64,000 nucleotides of DNA from Aporrectodea caliginosa (Eukaryota; Annelida; Clitellata; Crassiclitellata; Lumbricidae): assembly GCA_020284085.1 (NCBI GenBank), contig JACEVL010000130.1:2237408-2301407 (forward strand), written 5' to 3'. Position 1 is the stretch's first letter; each line of letters starts with the position of its first letter. The position numbers and the translations under genes are program-made. The notes beneath the pieces are model-generated. The model worked only from the letters and a program-made list of their open reading frames with translations. It ran no database searches and was not told the DNA's origin. This document shows positions 36,564-49,769 of the stretch, piece by piece.

Positions 36564-37659
36564 CAACAAACTATATGTTCCAACATAACCGCTAAAAATT
36601 ATAGGCTTTTTAATCTAATCTAATCTCGCCTGATTTGATCTAATCACATATGATCTGATCAAATTTATTATGATCCAATGTAAAGTAGTTTACTCTAATC
36701 TAATATACATGTAGTTAGGCCTACTCCAGTAACCCTAGTCTAGTCTAGTCTAATCCAGTCTAGTCTAGTCTCAAACTTTGAAAACTTAATATAATAATTT
36801 TTACGCATTAATTAAATCGATAATCACCTCAGAGTGAATCCAATAGTATGCCTATTATTTTCCAATGTTGAACGATATCTTATGGCTAACAGGGCCGTTG
36901 ACATAGACTGCACCTCACCTATAATTATTATGGAAACCTTTTTATCCTTGCGTCTACTACAAAAATTACTTCCGATAATCTTAAAGGAATATGCGAGCCA
37001 AACTTCAGTAAAATAAAATATTCTGCGCTAACAGTGAAACCACCGATGAAAAGCTGCGGATCCCCAGTTGTGAACCAATCGACCTAATTTTACTTGACGT
37101 TAACGAAAATATCACTGCTGGAAAGCCAGCAAATCCTGGTGTGGTTTATTTGACAACCTAGCCTGACAGAGTAAATCGCTGTGACTTTTTAATGAAAGTA
37201 GCCGAGGATGTGCAGTAAATAATAAATGACACTCTGCAGCATCTACGAATGTATCAGATAAATTGTGTGCAATATTTTTAGACGAGTTAATGAGGAAAGA
37301 CTACAGACGGGTAGGAAGAAAAAGAATAATAATGGGAAGAAGCGGTGGAAGAATAGGAAAAGGAGGAAGTAGGATATCTCTGCCATTTTTTACGAAGACG
37401 TTAATATGGATTATTAGGCTTTCCAGCAGATTATCAGAGAATGCGCCGCACTACTTTCGTTCGTGTCCCTGCATCTGATGCAGGCCCACGAACGCGTTCA
37501 GATTTAGAGCTCGACGTTAAGTCACATCATGTAAGGGCAAACGTTATAAAGCGACGACAGAGGAGCCAAAGAATGGCCATCGGAGAGGGAAGGTGATCGG
37601 TGGAGTGACGAAGATCGGCGATAATGAGGGTGACGAATGAACGCCGTTGTCGACGACAA
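36564..37659. other. Non-coding; includes CTAATC/CTAGTC short repeats
   Basis: No gene was recognised. At 36612-36770 there is a degenerate pentamer-like series of CTAATCTAATC, TGATC and CTAGTCTAGTC. Confidence 0.45.
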
Positions 37660-38330
37660 TCACGATGGTGGTAATGGTGGTAATGGTGGTAATGGTGGTA
37701 ATGGTGGCAAGGTTGGAAATTGTGGTAATGGTGATAATGATGGTGATGGTGGCAAGGGTGGTAATGGTGGTGATGGTGATAATGATGGTGATGGTGGCAA
37801 GGGAGGTAATAGTGGTGATGGTGATAATGGTGGCAAGGGTGGTAATAATGGTGGCAAGGGTGACAATGATGGTGATGGTGGTAATTGTGGTCATGGTGAT
37901 AATGATGGCTAGGGTGGTGAGGGTGGCAATAATGGTGGTAAGGGTGGTTGTGGTGGTAAGGGTGGTTGTGGTGGTAAGGGTGGTGGTGGTAAGGGCGATA
38001 ATGATGGTAATGTGGTAAGGGTGATAATGGTAGTGATGGTGGTCAGGGTGGTATTGATGGTGAGGGTTGTAAGGTGGTAATGATGGTGATGGTGGTAATG
38101 GTGATAAATATAGTATTAGTGGTAAGGGTGATAATGATGGTAATGGTAGTAAGGGTGGTAATGGTGGTAATGGTGGTAAGGGTGATAAAGATGGCAATGG
38201 GGTGATAAAGATTACGATGGTGGTAAGAGTGATAATGATGGTGATGGTGGTAACTGTTGTGGGGATGGTGGTGATGGTAGTAAGGGTGATACAGATGGGG
38301 ATGGTGTTAAGGGCGATTGTGATGCTGATG
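37660..38330 (+). repeat. Degenerate GGT/GAT-rich trinucleotide satellite
   Basis: About 670 bp is built of GGTGGTAATGGTGATAATGA-like units with a higher-order pattern. All frames remain open in places (VMVVMVV or GGNGG types) only because of the repeat. It is not a gene. Confidence 0.92.
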
Positions 38331-38453
38331 ATGATTAAGACAAAGATTATGACTATTGCTTATGTTTCTGCTACTGATAATAATGATAATGCATGGTCTT
38401 TAAGGGATGATATTCATAATAATGTAGACCTATCATGGATATTACATGATGAT

Positions 38454-38611
38454 CATAGGCGTAGCTACATTGAGGCACGAGGAGGCAGTTGCCTCCTTTT
38501 GCTTTTTTATATACTGGAACTTCGATTGACTAATGGCTTCAATGACCAGGATTTTGCCAATGGTCTGTGAAGTTGCCTCCTCTTGAATTTAAGTGTCTCG
38601 CTACGTGCCTG
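38454..38611 (+). mobile_element. Short interspersed repeat (MITE-like), copy 1
   Basis: It starts CATAGGCGTAGCTACATTGA and ends ...CGCTACGTGCCTG, a weak terminal inverted repeat, and contains the palindrome GGAGGCAGTTGCCTCC. It is clearly homologous to 46414-46559. Its ends resemble the CAGGGGCGTAGC ends of hAT-like MITEs. Confidence 0.65.
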
Positions 38612-40000
38612 TCGTAGTATGAAATACTGCATAAGCAGCACGGTTATTTAAATACGTTTATTAAATACTCGACATATAGAAATATTTCTATATAATAACA
38701 CCCCTCTGGGCCCTCTCTGTCTCAGCTTATTGTGTCTTATTGACGTCATCGCAAAATGACGTAATTTTCCTTTGTTCTATAATGTTTCGGCCACATTCCA
38801 TTAGTTTCTGTCGGAGGGAGCAGACATCGAAGAAGGCGATACAGGAGAAGAAGAAAGATATCCAAAAGACTGGGGGGGCGGAACGATGAAAATGCTACAA
38901 AACAAGACGCAGATGTTCGAGAAGATGACGAGGAACAGTTCCGAACTGAGCCGATCCTCGAAGTGAAAAAGAAATTACTCGTAACGTATGACAAACATTT
39001 GTGCATCGTCATTTCAACGACCGAAAACAATCGGTAATTAAGTAAGGAAGTATGGTAAAAACATGAACCGTTTTATACTGATGCAAGTAGCCTAAGAACT
39101 AAGTATGAAAGTTAGTGAGAAAAATAAGTATCGCATAAAAGTAAGAAAATTTCATGGCGTGCATTCCCTTCTTTTACTGCATCTGTTGTTCATGATTTTG
39201 GCTTGTTAAATATTTGTATAGCGCTTTTTGAAAGTATAGCCAACCATTCAGGACCGTTTTACATAACAGTATCAAATCGCCTTATCAAGGTTAAATTTTG
39301 AAGATGACAGAGAGACAAACATAGCCTGCAGTCGAAACCATAGCAACAGACCGAATGGCCGACGGACAGACTAGAGAGACGAGTTGACCACCGAGAAAAA
39401 AACAGAAATACAAACAGGCCAGACGAAGACATAGTTAGAGGGACTCTTTTCCGTTGTTTGCATGTCTGTGTCTAATCTCCTGTTTCCAGGTCTAAGCATT
39501 ATGACGTCATTTTCATAGACGTAATAGACCCATTCTTGCAGATTTCTCTAATTTGACGTCATATATTATTGACCATGATGGACCATAGACGTCTTAATAA
39601 TTGCTAGCTATTATACAGAAGTCCATGCATAGACTCATTTTTATGTAGACAAATAAGAATGAACTTCAATGAATTGCATTATGACGTCATAGTATAATCT
39701 GACTATTTCTCATAAGAGAGCGCCGCGTAGCGACAATGCAGGGGCGTTGCTTTAACTTATTTCATTTAAGAAAACATTCCGAAACAAGTTGAAAAATACC
39801 CGAAGAAGAATTAGAGTAGGTTCTGAAGATGTTTGAAGTGGAAGAACGAAGATGAATTTTCAAATGTATGTGATTCGATTTTATACGCTTGATTAACCGG
39901 TCGATTAGGCCCTAAAATTTAGACTTTAAGCGGCTTACAACAGTATTCTTTAGAGGGTTGAGTTCATGCAACGTAGGATTACTAGGATAACAATGCCAAT
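38612..40000. other. Non-coding, nothing recognised
   Basis: No coding frame with family features. The minus frame at 38746-39030 is serine/phenylalanine-rich and looks accidental. Confidence 0.45.
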
Positions 40001-40222
40001 TGGGGGGGCTCGATGGCGCATTGGATAACATCTGGCACAGAGAGCGAGAGGTACCGAGTTCGAGCCCGTGTTGGGCGGATATGCTTTGTAGGCTGCTATT
40101 AGCGCCGTTGTATTGCAGGCTGTCTGTTCTGTTAGTAGTTAAGATTTAAATTGCATAACATGTAAATGTACAGCGCAGTGCGTTTGTCAGGCGCTTGATT
40201 AAAGAAAAGATATTATTATTAT
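40001..40222 (+). mobile_element. tRNA-derived SINE, family D
   Basis: The tRNA-like head has A-box TGGCGCATTGG and B-box GAGTTCGAGCCC. The body ends in CAGGCGCTTGATTAAAG and a TATTATTATTAT tail. Confidence 0.65.
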
Positions 40223-40894
40223 AAAAAAAATTTGTATCGGCTGATTGTATTAGCCTAGGCCCTAGATATAATTAATTTTGCTTCTCTATGCTTTGAGGCA
40301 AGGAATGGTTACACGATAGATGTGTAGGCCAACTCGGTTTAACAGGCTAGATAGTGCAAGACTATAGCCTAATAGGCATAACGGTCAATTCAATATGCGC
40401 CATTTGCACCTACTTAATTTTAGATCCCTCGATGATTCGTGTAGTCTTCTTGATTCATGCATGGAACTTGGACGAATGAAAGTCGAAAGCAAGAATCGGT
40501 CATTCTCGACAGCCTACATGTATTGGGATCAGTGGAGAACTCGGTTGTAGATGGCGCTATACGGTAAGATTTAAGGAGCTTAAATGGTCTCTAAACGATA
40601 TGTCGTCTATCATATTATGACGTCATATTTATCGAATTTCATTCCGACGCCATTTTGTTGCTGTCATTATATATTCCGTACTTGCCATGAGATGAATGGA
40701 GAACTCCGCCACCGGACGTCCGTGCATTGCACATCCGTGCTTAGTGCAAGCCGGTGCCAGTCCCAAGCCTGGATAAATGAGGACGACGCTAATGGTCTAT
40801 GTTACTACACAGTGTCGTTAAACAGGAATACCTATCTAGATGAGTGGAGCTCGTAATGAGTAGACGTCCTGTAAGTGATATTTTACCAATCATA

Positions 40895-41290
40895 TTATTG
40901 TATTGTATTGTATTGTATTTGATCATTTATAAAGCGCTTCTCATAGCATAAGCTTTTTAGAAGCGCTCCCAGTACCAGGTATTCCGAGAGAAAAGGAAGG
41001 TTTTAAGGTGAGAGAAAGAGGTAAAGATGCTACCAGAGAGGATTGTAGGGCGTAGAGAAGGAGGAAGTCCATTCCATAGAGAGGTACGTATGCAGGCAAA
41101 GGATCTGGATTGAGCCATTGTGGTCCTAACCCGGGGAACAAACAGGTCAAGCCTGTCAGAGGATCTGAGATTCTTTATTAGTAGATGCCATGTCAATGCA
41201 AACATTGGTTGAAGATTAAATTGATGACATACTATTGATTTAGGTGACACCTGCTCCATCTTCACAAAGACAGTTACAGTTACCAACTAC
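40895..41290 (-). mobile_element. LINE 3' end (L2/CR1-like) with ACAAT tail
   Basis: On the minus strand a continuous frame reads RSSDRLDLFVPRVRTTMAQS, then SLWNGLPPSLR and SHLKTFLFSRN. This is the C-terminal region of an L2/CR1-type reverse transcriptase. The 3' end is GAAGCGCTTTATAAATGATC followed by an (ACAAT)n tail. The copy is 5'-truncated. Confidence 0.85.
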
Positions 41291-42074
41291 AGTTACAGCT
41301 ACGCCTGGCTATGGCCGATGTACCAGTATGCAACTATATCGCATCCAAAGTCAAGTCGTGCAAGGATGCCCACATACTGTGCTCCAGTGCAGTCTAAGAC
41401 CTGAGCAATAGCCAGGTAGGCCTATGGAATTTCTGTTAAAAAGATTATAATATTATACTTACAGATAACCAAATCTTCACATTGTTTTTATGTTTTCTTC
41501 TTTCACTTGATGCAAGTCGAAGTTAAGTCTGATAATTTGGTATTTGCTAAATGTTGTCAGAAAAGCTAGACATAACAATAATTATGGTTGTTTATTTCCA
41601 TGATTATTTTCTTTAATATTATCACAGTGGCCTACAATTTATCGCAGAGCATATACACTGTGAATTAATAATATTGCAGTTTTTTGCGGACTCAAAAATA
41701 TAATTTTATCAGTTTGTCATTGTTTCCAATTGCAGTCAGCTTAGTCAGAGCAAATTCAACGACTCCAAAGAGCTTCTGGACACTTCACAAGTTGATGATT
41801 GACGTTCAGGAAATGAAGTTCAAGGCCAAGTTTTCCAGTGATGTCATGCTCGCTCTGTGAAGTGTTCCGAGCAACCAGATCCCGCCGTCATATGAAATGA
41901 TAACAGGAGCTCATGTCAACACATTTTCTATTCTGAAGAGCAAATCTCCAATGAGCGATCTGGTTATTCGTAATCGTAATCTGGTTATTTGTAATCGTAT
42001 TATCTGTTTTGCCGCCCAGTCTCTGACATTGTTGGCCGATCTTCTGCTGGGGGAGAGCTTTTAGTCCCTCGGGC
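41291..42074. other. Non-coding, nothing recognised
   Basis: No gene or nameable repeat. Confidence 0.45.
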
Positions 42075-42290
42075 TCACTCCTCAATTAGGCAGCGCATAT
42101 CCTTCTCAATTGTTGGACCCTCCATTTGGAATGGACTCCCTTGGAGGTGTGCCTGCTGCATGCCAAGGTCCAGTAGAACTGTTTTACAATTTGCTCAAGT
42201 CTAGTCTTTATTGCCGAGGTTGGGCTGAGAGCGCCTCTGAGTAGGTTTCCTGAAGGGGTGCTATGGTGAGTTCTTGAAATGAATGTATGA
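42075..42290 (+). mobile_element. LINE 3' end, degenerate
   Basis: Reads QLLDPPFGMDSLGGVPAACQ with frameshifts, then the end GAGCGCCTCTGAGTAGG and a GAATGAATGTATGAATGA tail. It is the same type as the copy at 11.8 kb. Confidence 0.6.
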
Positions 42291-42720
42291 ATGAAACCAT
42301 CCATCCATCAAGTCATTCTTTCGTTCATTCATCCATCCACACACCAACCAACTGGTCCGTGTATCCATCCATCTATGCGTCCATCCATCCCTCCATTCAT
42401 TGATTCATCCATTTTGTCTATCGAAGTAACCTGAGATTGAGACCTTATCTGAACGTCTAAACCTTGCCCAAAGATTGAGAGTGAACTGACGCTCTCCATC
42501 CACCCCTCCATCCATCGATTCATCCATCGGTCTGTCTCCATCCACCAAACAGCAGTGCAGCCATCCGTCAGACTATCCAGCCATTCATCGTTCGTCCACT
42601 CATCCATCCTTACATTCATCCACCCACCAAGTTTTTCGGTCATTTATTCATCCAACCATCAGTCCTTACACCCATTCACCTATGAAGTCATTCATTAATC
42701 CACCACGTGCACCCATCCTA
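42291..42720 (+). repeat. Degenerate CATC/CCAT tetranucleotide repeat
   Basis: Repeated CATCCATC stretches with interruptions directly follow the LINE tail. Confidence 0.8.
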
Positions 42721-43205
42721 TATGAAGATTGAAGTCCTACCAAAAGATTGAAACCCAACCTGAAAATCCAAACCCTAGAATGACCCGAAATAGAAATACT
42801 TAGGGCTGTGCTGTTATGTTCGAATGCTTGGCATAAAACGCAAAAGGCCGAACGGTTTAACGGTTCGGGGTGTCCAGTGACACTGGGGTGTCCAGGGATT
42901 CAGCCCACCCTCATGCCAAAACCGCCACTCTTGATATGTGTAGATATTTAGATTTTAGATGTGCCCCGAACCCCAATCGGTGACTCAACTTTGTCTTGTC
43001 AAGGGTTGCGTGTATGTTGCAAGCTTATACCAAACCCTTCAAATTTCACCCAGGCATCGAGGGCTTTGGTTTCAGTTTAGTTGTATGATGTAACTATAGA
43101 TATTGATAGCAGTTTACACTTTACACCTACGTCGCCTGACAGTTTGGCGTTTCTCTCCTGATTGCCCTATCCGTAGATTTCCACACTTGATGCGTTTTAT
43201 GCCAA

Positions 43206-43524
<319 letters not shown>

Positions 43525-43529
43525 AAACA

Positions 43530-44045
43530 CCTTAAACGTGCGCAAAGTCACACAGAAATGCGAATCTGAGGCGGTTAGTGAGCTACCAGTGCAGAGTAGT
43601 TGGATATCCATATTATGTTTGAAGTCCAATGAAAAATAGTGAGTTTTGACGCGTTTCTTGAAAGAAGAAAAGGAGATTGAGCAACAGGTCAACACTGGCA
43701 GTCGATTCCATTCCTTGGGGGCAGCAACATGAAATGCACGAGAGCCCATGACGGCGCCACGGAGTGATTTGCAAATTTTAGTGATGAGGTGATGGAAGGG
43801 CAGAGATGTATTAGGGCGGAAGAGGAGCAGGTTGAGCGAAGTGGTTGGACCGTGAACAACGGACGAAGATAAAGAGGGTAGGTGGTGATCGACAGTATCA
43901 AAAGCAGCACTAAGGTCAAGGCATACTGAGAGGCATGTATTTGAGGTATCATTAGATGAGACGCTGTTGCCAGCGTTAAGGCAAGAGCAATTTCAGTGGA
44001 GTAGCCTTCACGGTAACATAACAGCTCAGCCCAAGGATTTTCTCT
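43530..44045 (-). mobile_element. LINE reverse transcriptase remnant, internally deleted
   Basis: On the minus strand, CYREGYSTEIALA and, after a frameshift, VCLDLSAAFDTVDHH match the reverse transcriptase block around the first catalytic aspartate. This is followed without the usual several hundred residues by GSRAFHVAAPKEWNRLP and FKKRVKTHYF, the C-terminal block. It is a broken L2-like LINE with an internal deletion. Confidence 0.8.
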
Positions 44046-44049
44046 TGGT

Positions 44050-44860
44050 AGGACTTCAGTCTTCATACGGGGTGGGTAGGTGGATGAATGAATGACTTGA
44101 TAGGTGAAAGAGTGTGAGGATGGATGAATGAATAAATGAATGAATGGCTTGATAGATGGGTAGATGTAAGGATGGATGAGTGGATGAATGGATGAATGGC
44201 TGATGGTCTGGCGCGTGGCTCTTGCTGTTTGGTGAATGGATAGACGGATAGATGAATGGATTGGTGGGTGGATGGTGGTTGGATGGATGGAGCTTCGGTT
44301 CACTCTCTCTTTGGGTAAGGCTTGGATGTTCAGATAGGGTTTCTCTCAGGTTGCTTCGATGGACAAATGGATGAATTGATGAATGGAGGAATGGATGATG
44401 GATGGACGCATAGAGGGAGGGAGGGAAGGAGGAGGGAAATAGGGAGGGAGGGAGGGAGGGAAGGAGGGAAGGAGGGAAGGAGGGAAGGAGGGAATGAGGG
44501 AAGGAGGGAAGGAGGGATGATGGCTGGATACACGGACAGAGAAACCAGTTGGTAGTTGTGTGGATCGATGAATGGATGAATGAATGAATGAATGAATGAA
44601 TGATTTGATGGGTTGATGGGTGTGGATGGATGGATGGATGGATGGATGGATGGATGGATGGATGGATGGATGGATGGATGGATGGATGGATGGATGGATG
44701 GATGGATGGATGGATGGATGGATGGATGGATGGATGGATGGATGGATGGATGGATGAATGGATGGATGGATGGATGAACGAATGAATGTATGAATAACTT
44801 AGTGGGCGGATGGAGTAGATGCGGGTCCATAGGTGGGTCCATGTGTGGGTGAATACATAT
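44050..44860 (+). repeat. (GATG)n block with inner GGGA section
   Basis: Degenerate GATGGATGAATG units surround a perfect (GGAT)n core of about 140 bp at 44612-44753 and a purine-only GGAGGGAAGGAGGGA part at 44415-44515. The long isoleucine-histidine-proline-serine frames on the minus strand are products of the repeat. Confidence 0.95.
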
Positions 44861-44949
44861 ATTAATGAATGCCTATACCTTGTCATTAGGCAGATATGTC
44901 ATTTTAGACTTAATATTTACTGAGATCTAAAAGCTGAATGTATTCGATA

Positions 44950-45282
44950 TTAGAGGGTGCCGAGCGGTTTGACAAGAACTGGATCCTCTGGGTAATACTC
45001 AGTTGTGACCTTGGCATGCATTCCCACCTCGAGGGGCACTCTCCTCTTGTACCTCGTCGCTGTATACTTTTGGGGTGCTCCTTTCGCACGGACTTCCTCC
45101 TCAGATTGACCACCATCGCTCAACAGAGGCAATTTTACAGAAAACGGGGACCTAGGCAGTAGGCACGTACATTTTTTGTGACCCCTTCTGAACTTGTAGT
45201 CTGAGACTGTGGTGGTGTTTAACTTATTATGTGCAAACACCCACGAAGTTGAACTTGAAGCATTTTTATGTGTTATTGACAC
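44950..45282 (-). CDS. Unassigned coding-like open frame
   Basis: A 110-codon minus-strand frame with mixed composition, containing RGHKKCTCLLPRSPFSVKL and YKRRVPLEVGMHAKVTTEYY. It ends PVLVKPLGTL and a stop. I recognise no domain. It may be a terminal exon, a retrogene piece or a transposon frame. Its codon use differs from the accidental frames nearby. Confidence 0.22.
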   Translation of the reverse strand: MSITHKNASSSTSWVFAHNKLNTTTVSDYKFRRGHKKCTCLLPRSPFSVKLPLLSDGGQSEEEVRAKGAPQKYTATRYKRRVPLEVGMHAKVTTEYYPEDPVLVKPLGTL

Positions 45283-46035
45283 TGTACTTTTGATTAGTTA
45301 TTGCTATTTTCACGGAATGTGAAGTTATTTGATTTTAGCTTTAATAAATGCGATAAGTGTACAGTACTCGTTTGTTGCAATACAATGCAACAATGCTATG
45401 TTATATAATATTAAAAATGCTTGAAAAATTAATTATGTGAAACTGAATCGGTGTTACTCTTTTGACCACTCGTCACAGACAGCGTAATAGAAATAGAAGA
45501 GAAAGTTTAAGTTGCAAAACATCCTTGCCCACAATTCGCTTTATATGGTCCAAGAATGGATAAAATTCAAGCAAGCTAATCCAGACAAGTCAAATAGTTA
45601 CCTTTATTTGTAAAACTTCTAGATTGTCTGTGCCCTTTAAACGCCAGTCCTTGTACAGAAAAATTATTGTAAAACTGCATCGGTTTTACAATAATTTTTC
45701 TGTACAAGTATTTGTACTATTAACCATTTGTTAGTAGGCTAGTAGTTTCTTCTTTAAACTGCATCATGCAACGCAAGTCTAACTGGCCATCTACAGTCAT
45801 AGAAAGTATATTAATGTATTACTGAATTAGCCAACGAATTATAGATCTGCGCATAATCGAACGATTGCAAGTTCGAGCTGTTGTCAAGACTTCGCGTGGA
45901 GACGCTGAACAACTTGTTCGCGAACACTTTGGTGTTTGATTCAGATTTACCGCCCTTGCGACCGTAATAAGTGCAATAAACAAAGACACATTTATTATTA
46001 CTATTACTATGATTATTGTTATTATTATTATGATT

Positions 46036-46036
<1 letters not shown>
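45283..46036. other. Non-coding with perfect hairpin
   Basis: Only the hairpin listed next stands out. Confidence 0.45.
45650..45708. repeat. Perfect hairpin, 26-bp arms
   Basis: CTTGTACAGAAAAATTATTG continues to TAAAAC, followed by loop TGCATCG and the exact 26-nt reverse complement. Confidence 0.95.
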
Positions 46037-46084
<48 letters not shown>

Positions 46085-46090
46085 ATCATC
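46037..46090 (+). repeat. (CAT)n microsatellite
   Basis: About 16 CAT units, read as polyaspartate or polymethionine in artefactual minus frames. Confidence 0.92.
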
Positions 46091-46142
46091 ATCGTCATAA
46101 TGCATTTATTTAGCACCACCATAAAATGACCATTTCAATTGA

Positions 46143-46281
46143 TGGCGCTGAGCAATTGTGAGTGAAGAGCTTGCTCAAGGTCCGCCATACACAGTAATTA
46201 TCTCAGAGAGGCTCCAACCTGTGCTCTCCCGACCTCTCCGCGTACAAGGCCAGCACTCTAAGCAACAGTCTACCATGTCCC
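46143..46281 (-). mobile_element. tRNA-SINE family A, diverged
   Basis: In reverse orientation it carries CTGAGCAATTGTGAGTGAAG and GCTCAAGGTCC, matching the family A body, with a decayed head. Confidence 0.5.
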
Positions 46282-46413
46282 ATAAAACGCTGTCACTTCC
46301 CGCGGTGAATGTTTTGCTGGACCAAACACATTGAAAAACAGCCATTGGCACAGCTGATTGCGTCAGTTATAGGCTAATTTTACTGCATGTAGGCCTATAG
46401 AACTACTAATATC

Positions 46414-46559
46414 CATAGGCCGAGCTACATTGAGGCACGAGGAGGCAGTTGCCTCCTCTTGCTTTCTTTATATACTGGAACTTTTATTGACCAATGACCC
46501 CAATAACCAAAATTTTGCCAAGTTGCCTCTTCTTGAATTTAAGTCTGGCTACGCTCCTG
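46414..46559 (+). mobile_element. Short interspersed repeat (MITE-like), copy 2
   Basis: Starts CATAGGCCGAGCTACATTGA and ends GGCTACGCTCCTG; homologous to 38454-38611 over its length with several indels. Confidence 0.65.
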
Positions 46560-46930
46560 ATGATGATGAATCTGAAAATTAATCGTCAGCTATGAGATGG
46601 AGGAATAACTAGGGAATGTAAGAAATACAAGAAAGAGTAGACGGCATCGTAGAGCGAAGAAATAAGAAAGCAAAACTGTCTTTTGTGTGGCTTGCCATAA
46701 AGTCTTTCGTGAGCCGGGATTCTTTATGAAATCCATTTTAAGCAGAGCGAACGGATGGATGTTCGTAGCTTGTTGAAACAACTCAGCAACACGGTTTCTC
46801 TTCACTTTTTGAAAGCAATGCATGCTAGTAGCAACAGTAACGCCGACTTTACACAAAATAGAATGTACATAGGTCAATAGCATAAACAGACTATATGAAT
46901 TATTATTTTTTATTATAATAGGCTATAGAT

Positions 46931-47132
46931 GGGACGCGGTGGTGTAGCGGTATGTTCTGTGCCTTGTGGCCGGAGGGTCGCAGGTTAAAATCTATCTCAA
47001 GCGACAGCGTAGCGACCTTGGACAAGTTGCTCAACCACAATTTTCTGTGAGGAAGGCACTGGCATCTCATTCCTGGGTGGCATAAAAGCCAATGGACCTG
47101 CCTTCGGGCAGAGAACTCATCATCATCATCAT
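46931..47132 (+). mobile_element. tRNA-SINE family A head with different 3' part
   Basis: The head GGGACGCGGTGGTGTAGCGG matches family A. The 3' part after ACAAGTTGCTCAACCACAAT differs from the 33 kb copy and ends in CATCATCATCAT, suggesting a subfamily or composite SINE. Confidence 0.65.
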
Positions 47133-48763
47133 ATAGAAAATAGGCCTATAAATATATAAATACTGTATACTGTAGTATTTATATAAAATATTTATATATA
47201 AATAATATGATTATAATATTTCATTCGTTTATTAAAACCAATCATAGCATCTTAAGAAAAGTATACAGTATCTCTGCCATAGGTTACAAAAGGCAAATCC
47301 GAAGGGACAAAAGTTCCGCTTGATGGAGCCGCCTATGTAATGGTGTATAATATATATAAATATAATATCACATGGATCTTTATAAAATAATATATATATA
47401 CATGTATATAGGTTTAAAGTAATCAAGCACTACCTTTGAAGCCTACGATGAGACAACGAAGGCGAACTTCTATGTTTATTTAAAAATGGGTTCTGACAAA
47501 AGACAATTTTTATTGTTCCTTTATTAGTCTATTAGATAATTTGTGCTGATGAGCGTTGTCGTCACGTGACTTCTGGAATGCTTTCGCTACGGTTTCGACT
47601 TAGCAGCGAACGTGCTTGTTAGTCTAATTGGACGACTGCTACAGTCCTCTGCAAAATTTACGAATCGTGGCTAACGAATGGCTTGCGTCGTCTCTGCTCC
47701 TTCTCCTTCTTTCCTCTTCTCCCGATGTCCGGAAGCCAGAAGACAAAGAACAGCAACAACCGGAAGCATTGAAACAACAGCGAAATGAAGCGGTTGTCAT
47801 AAGGACTTCTGCTCCTTTCCTTTATGACAACCGCAAAGGAAGCAGAAAGGAGTTATTGTGAATTGCACAGTTTCAGTCAAGGAAGCAATCTGAGCCGGTG
47901 CAGTTGTACATGTATCTAGAAGAAAATTTGTCAAATATATGTGGGAAGACAAAGTTCGCAGTGTAACGGTTAATTCATCACCGATAACAAGATTAAACAA
48001 CGGCTCTCAACCTAATTCTGCCTTTAACTGCCTCTGCCGCAGAGGACAAATTTAGCAGAGATCGGTGGCTGAAAGTATCGCGAAATTACTCGAGAAATGT
48101 TCTGATATAAGCACTGCTTGCGCTCTCTGTCTGTGTGTGTCTATCTGTCTGTCTCTCTCAATATATGATATATGACACGAGTCCAATTTTAAAACAAAGT
48201 TACTCCTTAACGACTCAAGTAAATCGAACAGTAGAGAACAGAAACAGGTCACGACTATATTTTACTAGGAATAGGCAAGATCTCGAGCATATAAAACGAC
48301 GTAACTCTTGACAAAATTAACGGAGCCTATCTATATAATATAATTATATACATAATATTACATATATTTATATAGATACTGAGGATCGTCTGCACCAGCA
48401 AAAGGTTGGCTAAGAATTGGCGCCTAATGAAGGCTGAACTCGAAAGCAGTTGATGACTGAGTCGGATGTAGAATCAAATGCTGCATGCAAGAGATGGTGA
48501 TCGGCAGGAGGATGGTTTCACTAGACATCAGCAGCAGCCGACTTACTTACTACTTACACACCACAACTATTTAGCAGTTGGTGGAATGACAGGCCTTGAG
48601 GGCAACTGACACAACCCAGAGGACAACAGATGGCCAGTATATAGTCAGAGTCTGCTAATGTATATACCGATCAATCACTTGTCCCCTTGGGTCACAAACC
48701 AGTGAGGGACCACAGCATAAATCATATTTCATATGCTAATAAGTGTTGCATATGTGTGTATTA
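47133..48763. other. Non-coding stretch
   Basis: No gene was recognised. A plus frame at 47628-47861 has a leucine-rich segment then a charged part, but no start context, splice support or homology I can name. A hairpin with one bulged base lies at 47790-47834 (arm GCGGTTGTCATAAGGA). Confidence 0.4.
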
Positions 48764-49769
48764 AGATACACACGCATATAACCATACCACTATCTGTTTA
48801 TATAGGCACATACCTATATATACGTACGTTTGCCTAATCATTAATAGGCTGCTTGCAACATATTGGATATCAAGAGATGATAACGCGTAATAATTGTGCA
48901 GGATGAACCACACGTAGGCTAAAGACTAGCGTGTTTCAGACGATTGCGAAGGATTTTATTTGCTGAAAGTTCTTTAGAAAGATACAGAATCGTGCGGGAT
49001 AGAAAATGGTAGGCCGTGTTGCATTTATTTTTGTATTCAGTGTTTATTTCTCACTTGTATCAGGGGGAGGTCATTTACCGTTGCTAACCGTATGAATGGT
49101 AGGCCTACCGTCTACGGACCGCGATAGCCAGAGATACAATCAGCAGTGGAACATATTTGTCAATTGCCAATTGCTTTCAAGGCACAAAGGTAACGGGGAA
49201 CAACAGATAATTCTACGTAAATCAAAGAGAGAGATAGGGAAAGTGGGAAAGAGAGAGCGGGAGATACACACGCATATAACCATACCACTATCTGTTTATA
49301 TATGCACATAGCTGTATAAACGTACGGGACGGTACGTATGCCTAATCATTAATAGGCTACTTGCAACATATTGAACATCAAGAGATGATAACGCGTAATA
49401 ATTGTGCAGGATGAACCACACGTAGGCTAAAGACTAGCGTGTTTCAGACGATTGCGAAGGATTTCATTTGCTGAAAGTTCTTTAGAAAGATACAGAATCG
49501 TGCGGGATAGAAAATGGTAGGCCGTGTTGCATTTATTTTTGTATTCAGTGTTTATTTCTCACTTGTATCAGAGGGAGGTCATTTACCGTTGCTAACCGTA
49601 TGAATGGTAGGCCTACCGTCTACGGACCGCGATAGCCAGAGATACAATCAGCAGTGGAACATATTTGTCAATTGCCAATTGCTTTCAAGGCACAAAGGTA
49701 ACGGGGAACAACAGATAATTCTACGTAAATCAAAGAGAGAGATAGGGAAAGTGGGAAAGAGAGAGCGGG
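48764..49769 (+). repeat. Two-copy tandem duplication, about 500 bp unit
   Basis: Each unit begins AGATACACACGCATATAACC and ends in a GAGA-rich run. The second copy has about 10 extra bases (near CGTACGGGACGGTACG) and few substitutions. It is recent and non-coding. Confidence 0.93.

Noticed and set aside
37544..38197. 217-codon frame on the minus strand and matching plus frames
   Set aside because: Low-complexity translation of the GGT/GAT satellite.
44056..44886. Long isoleucine-histidine-proline-serine open frame
   Set aside because: Produced by the GATG tetranucleotide repeat in every frame.
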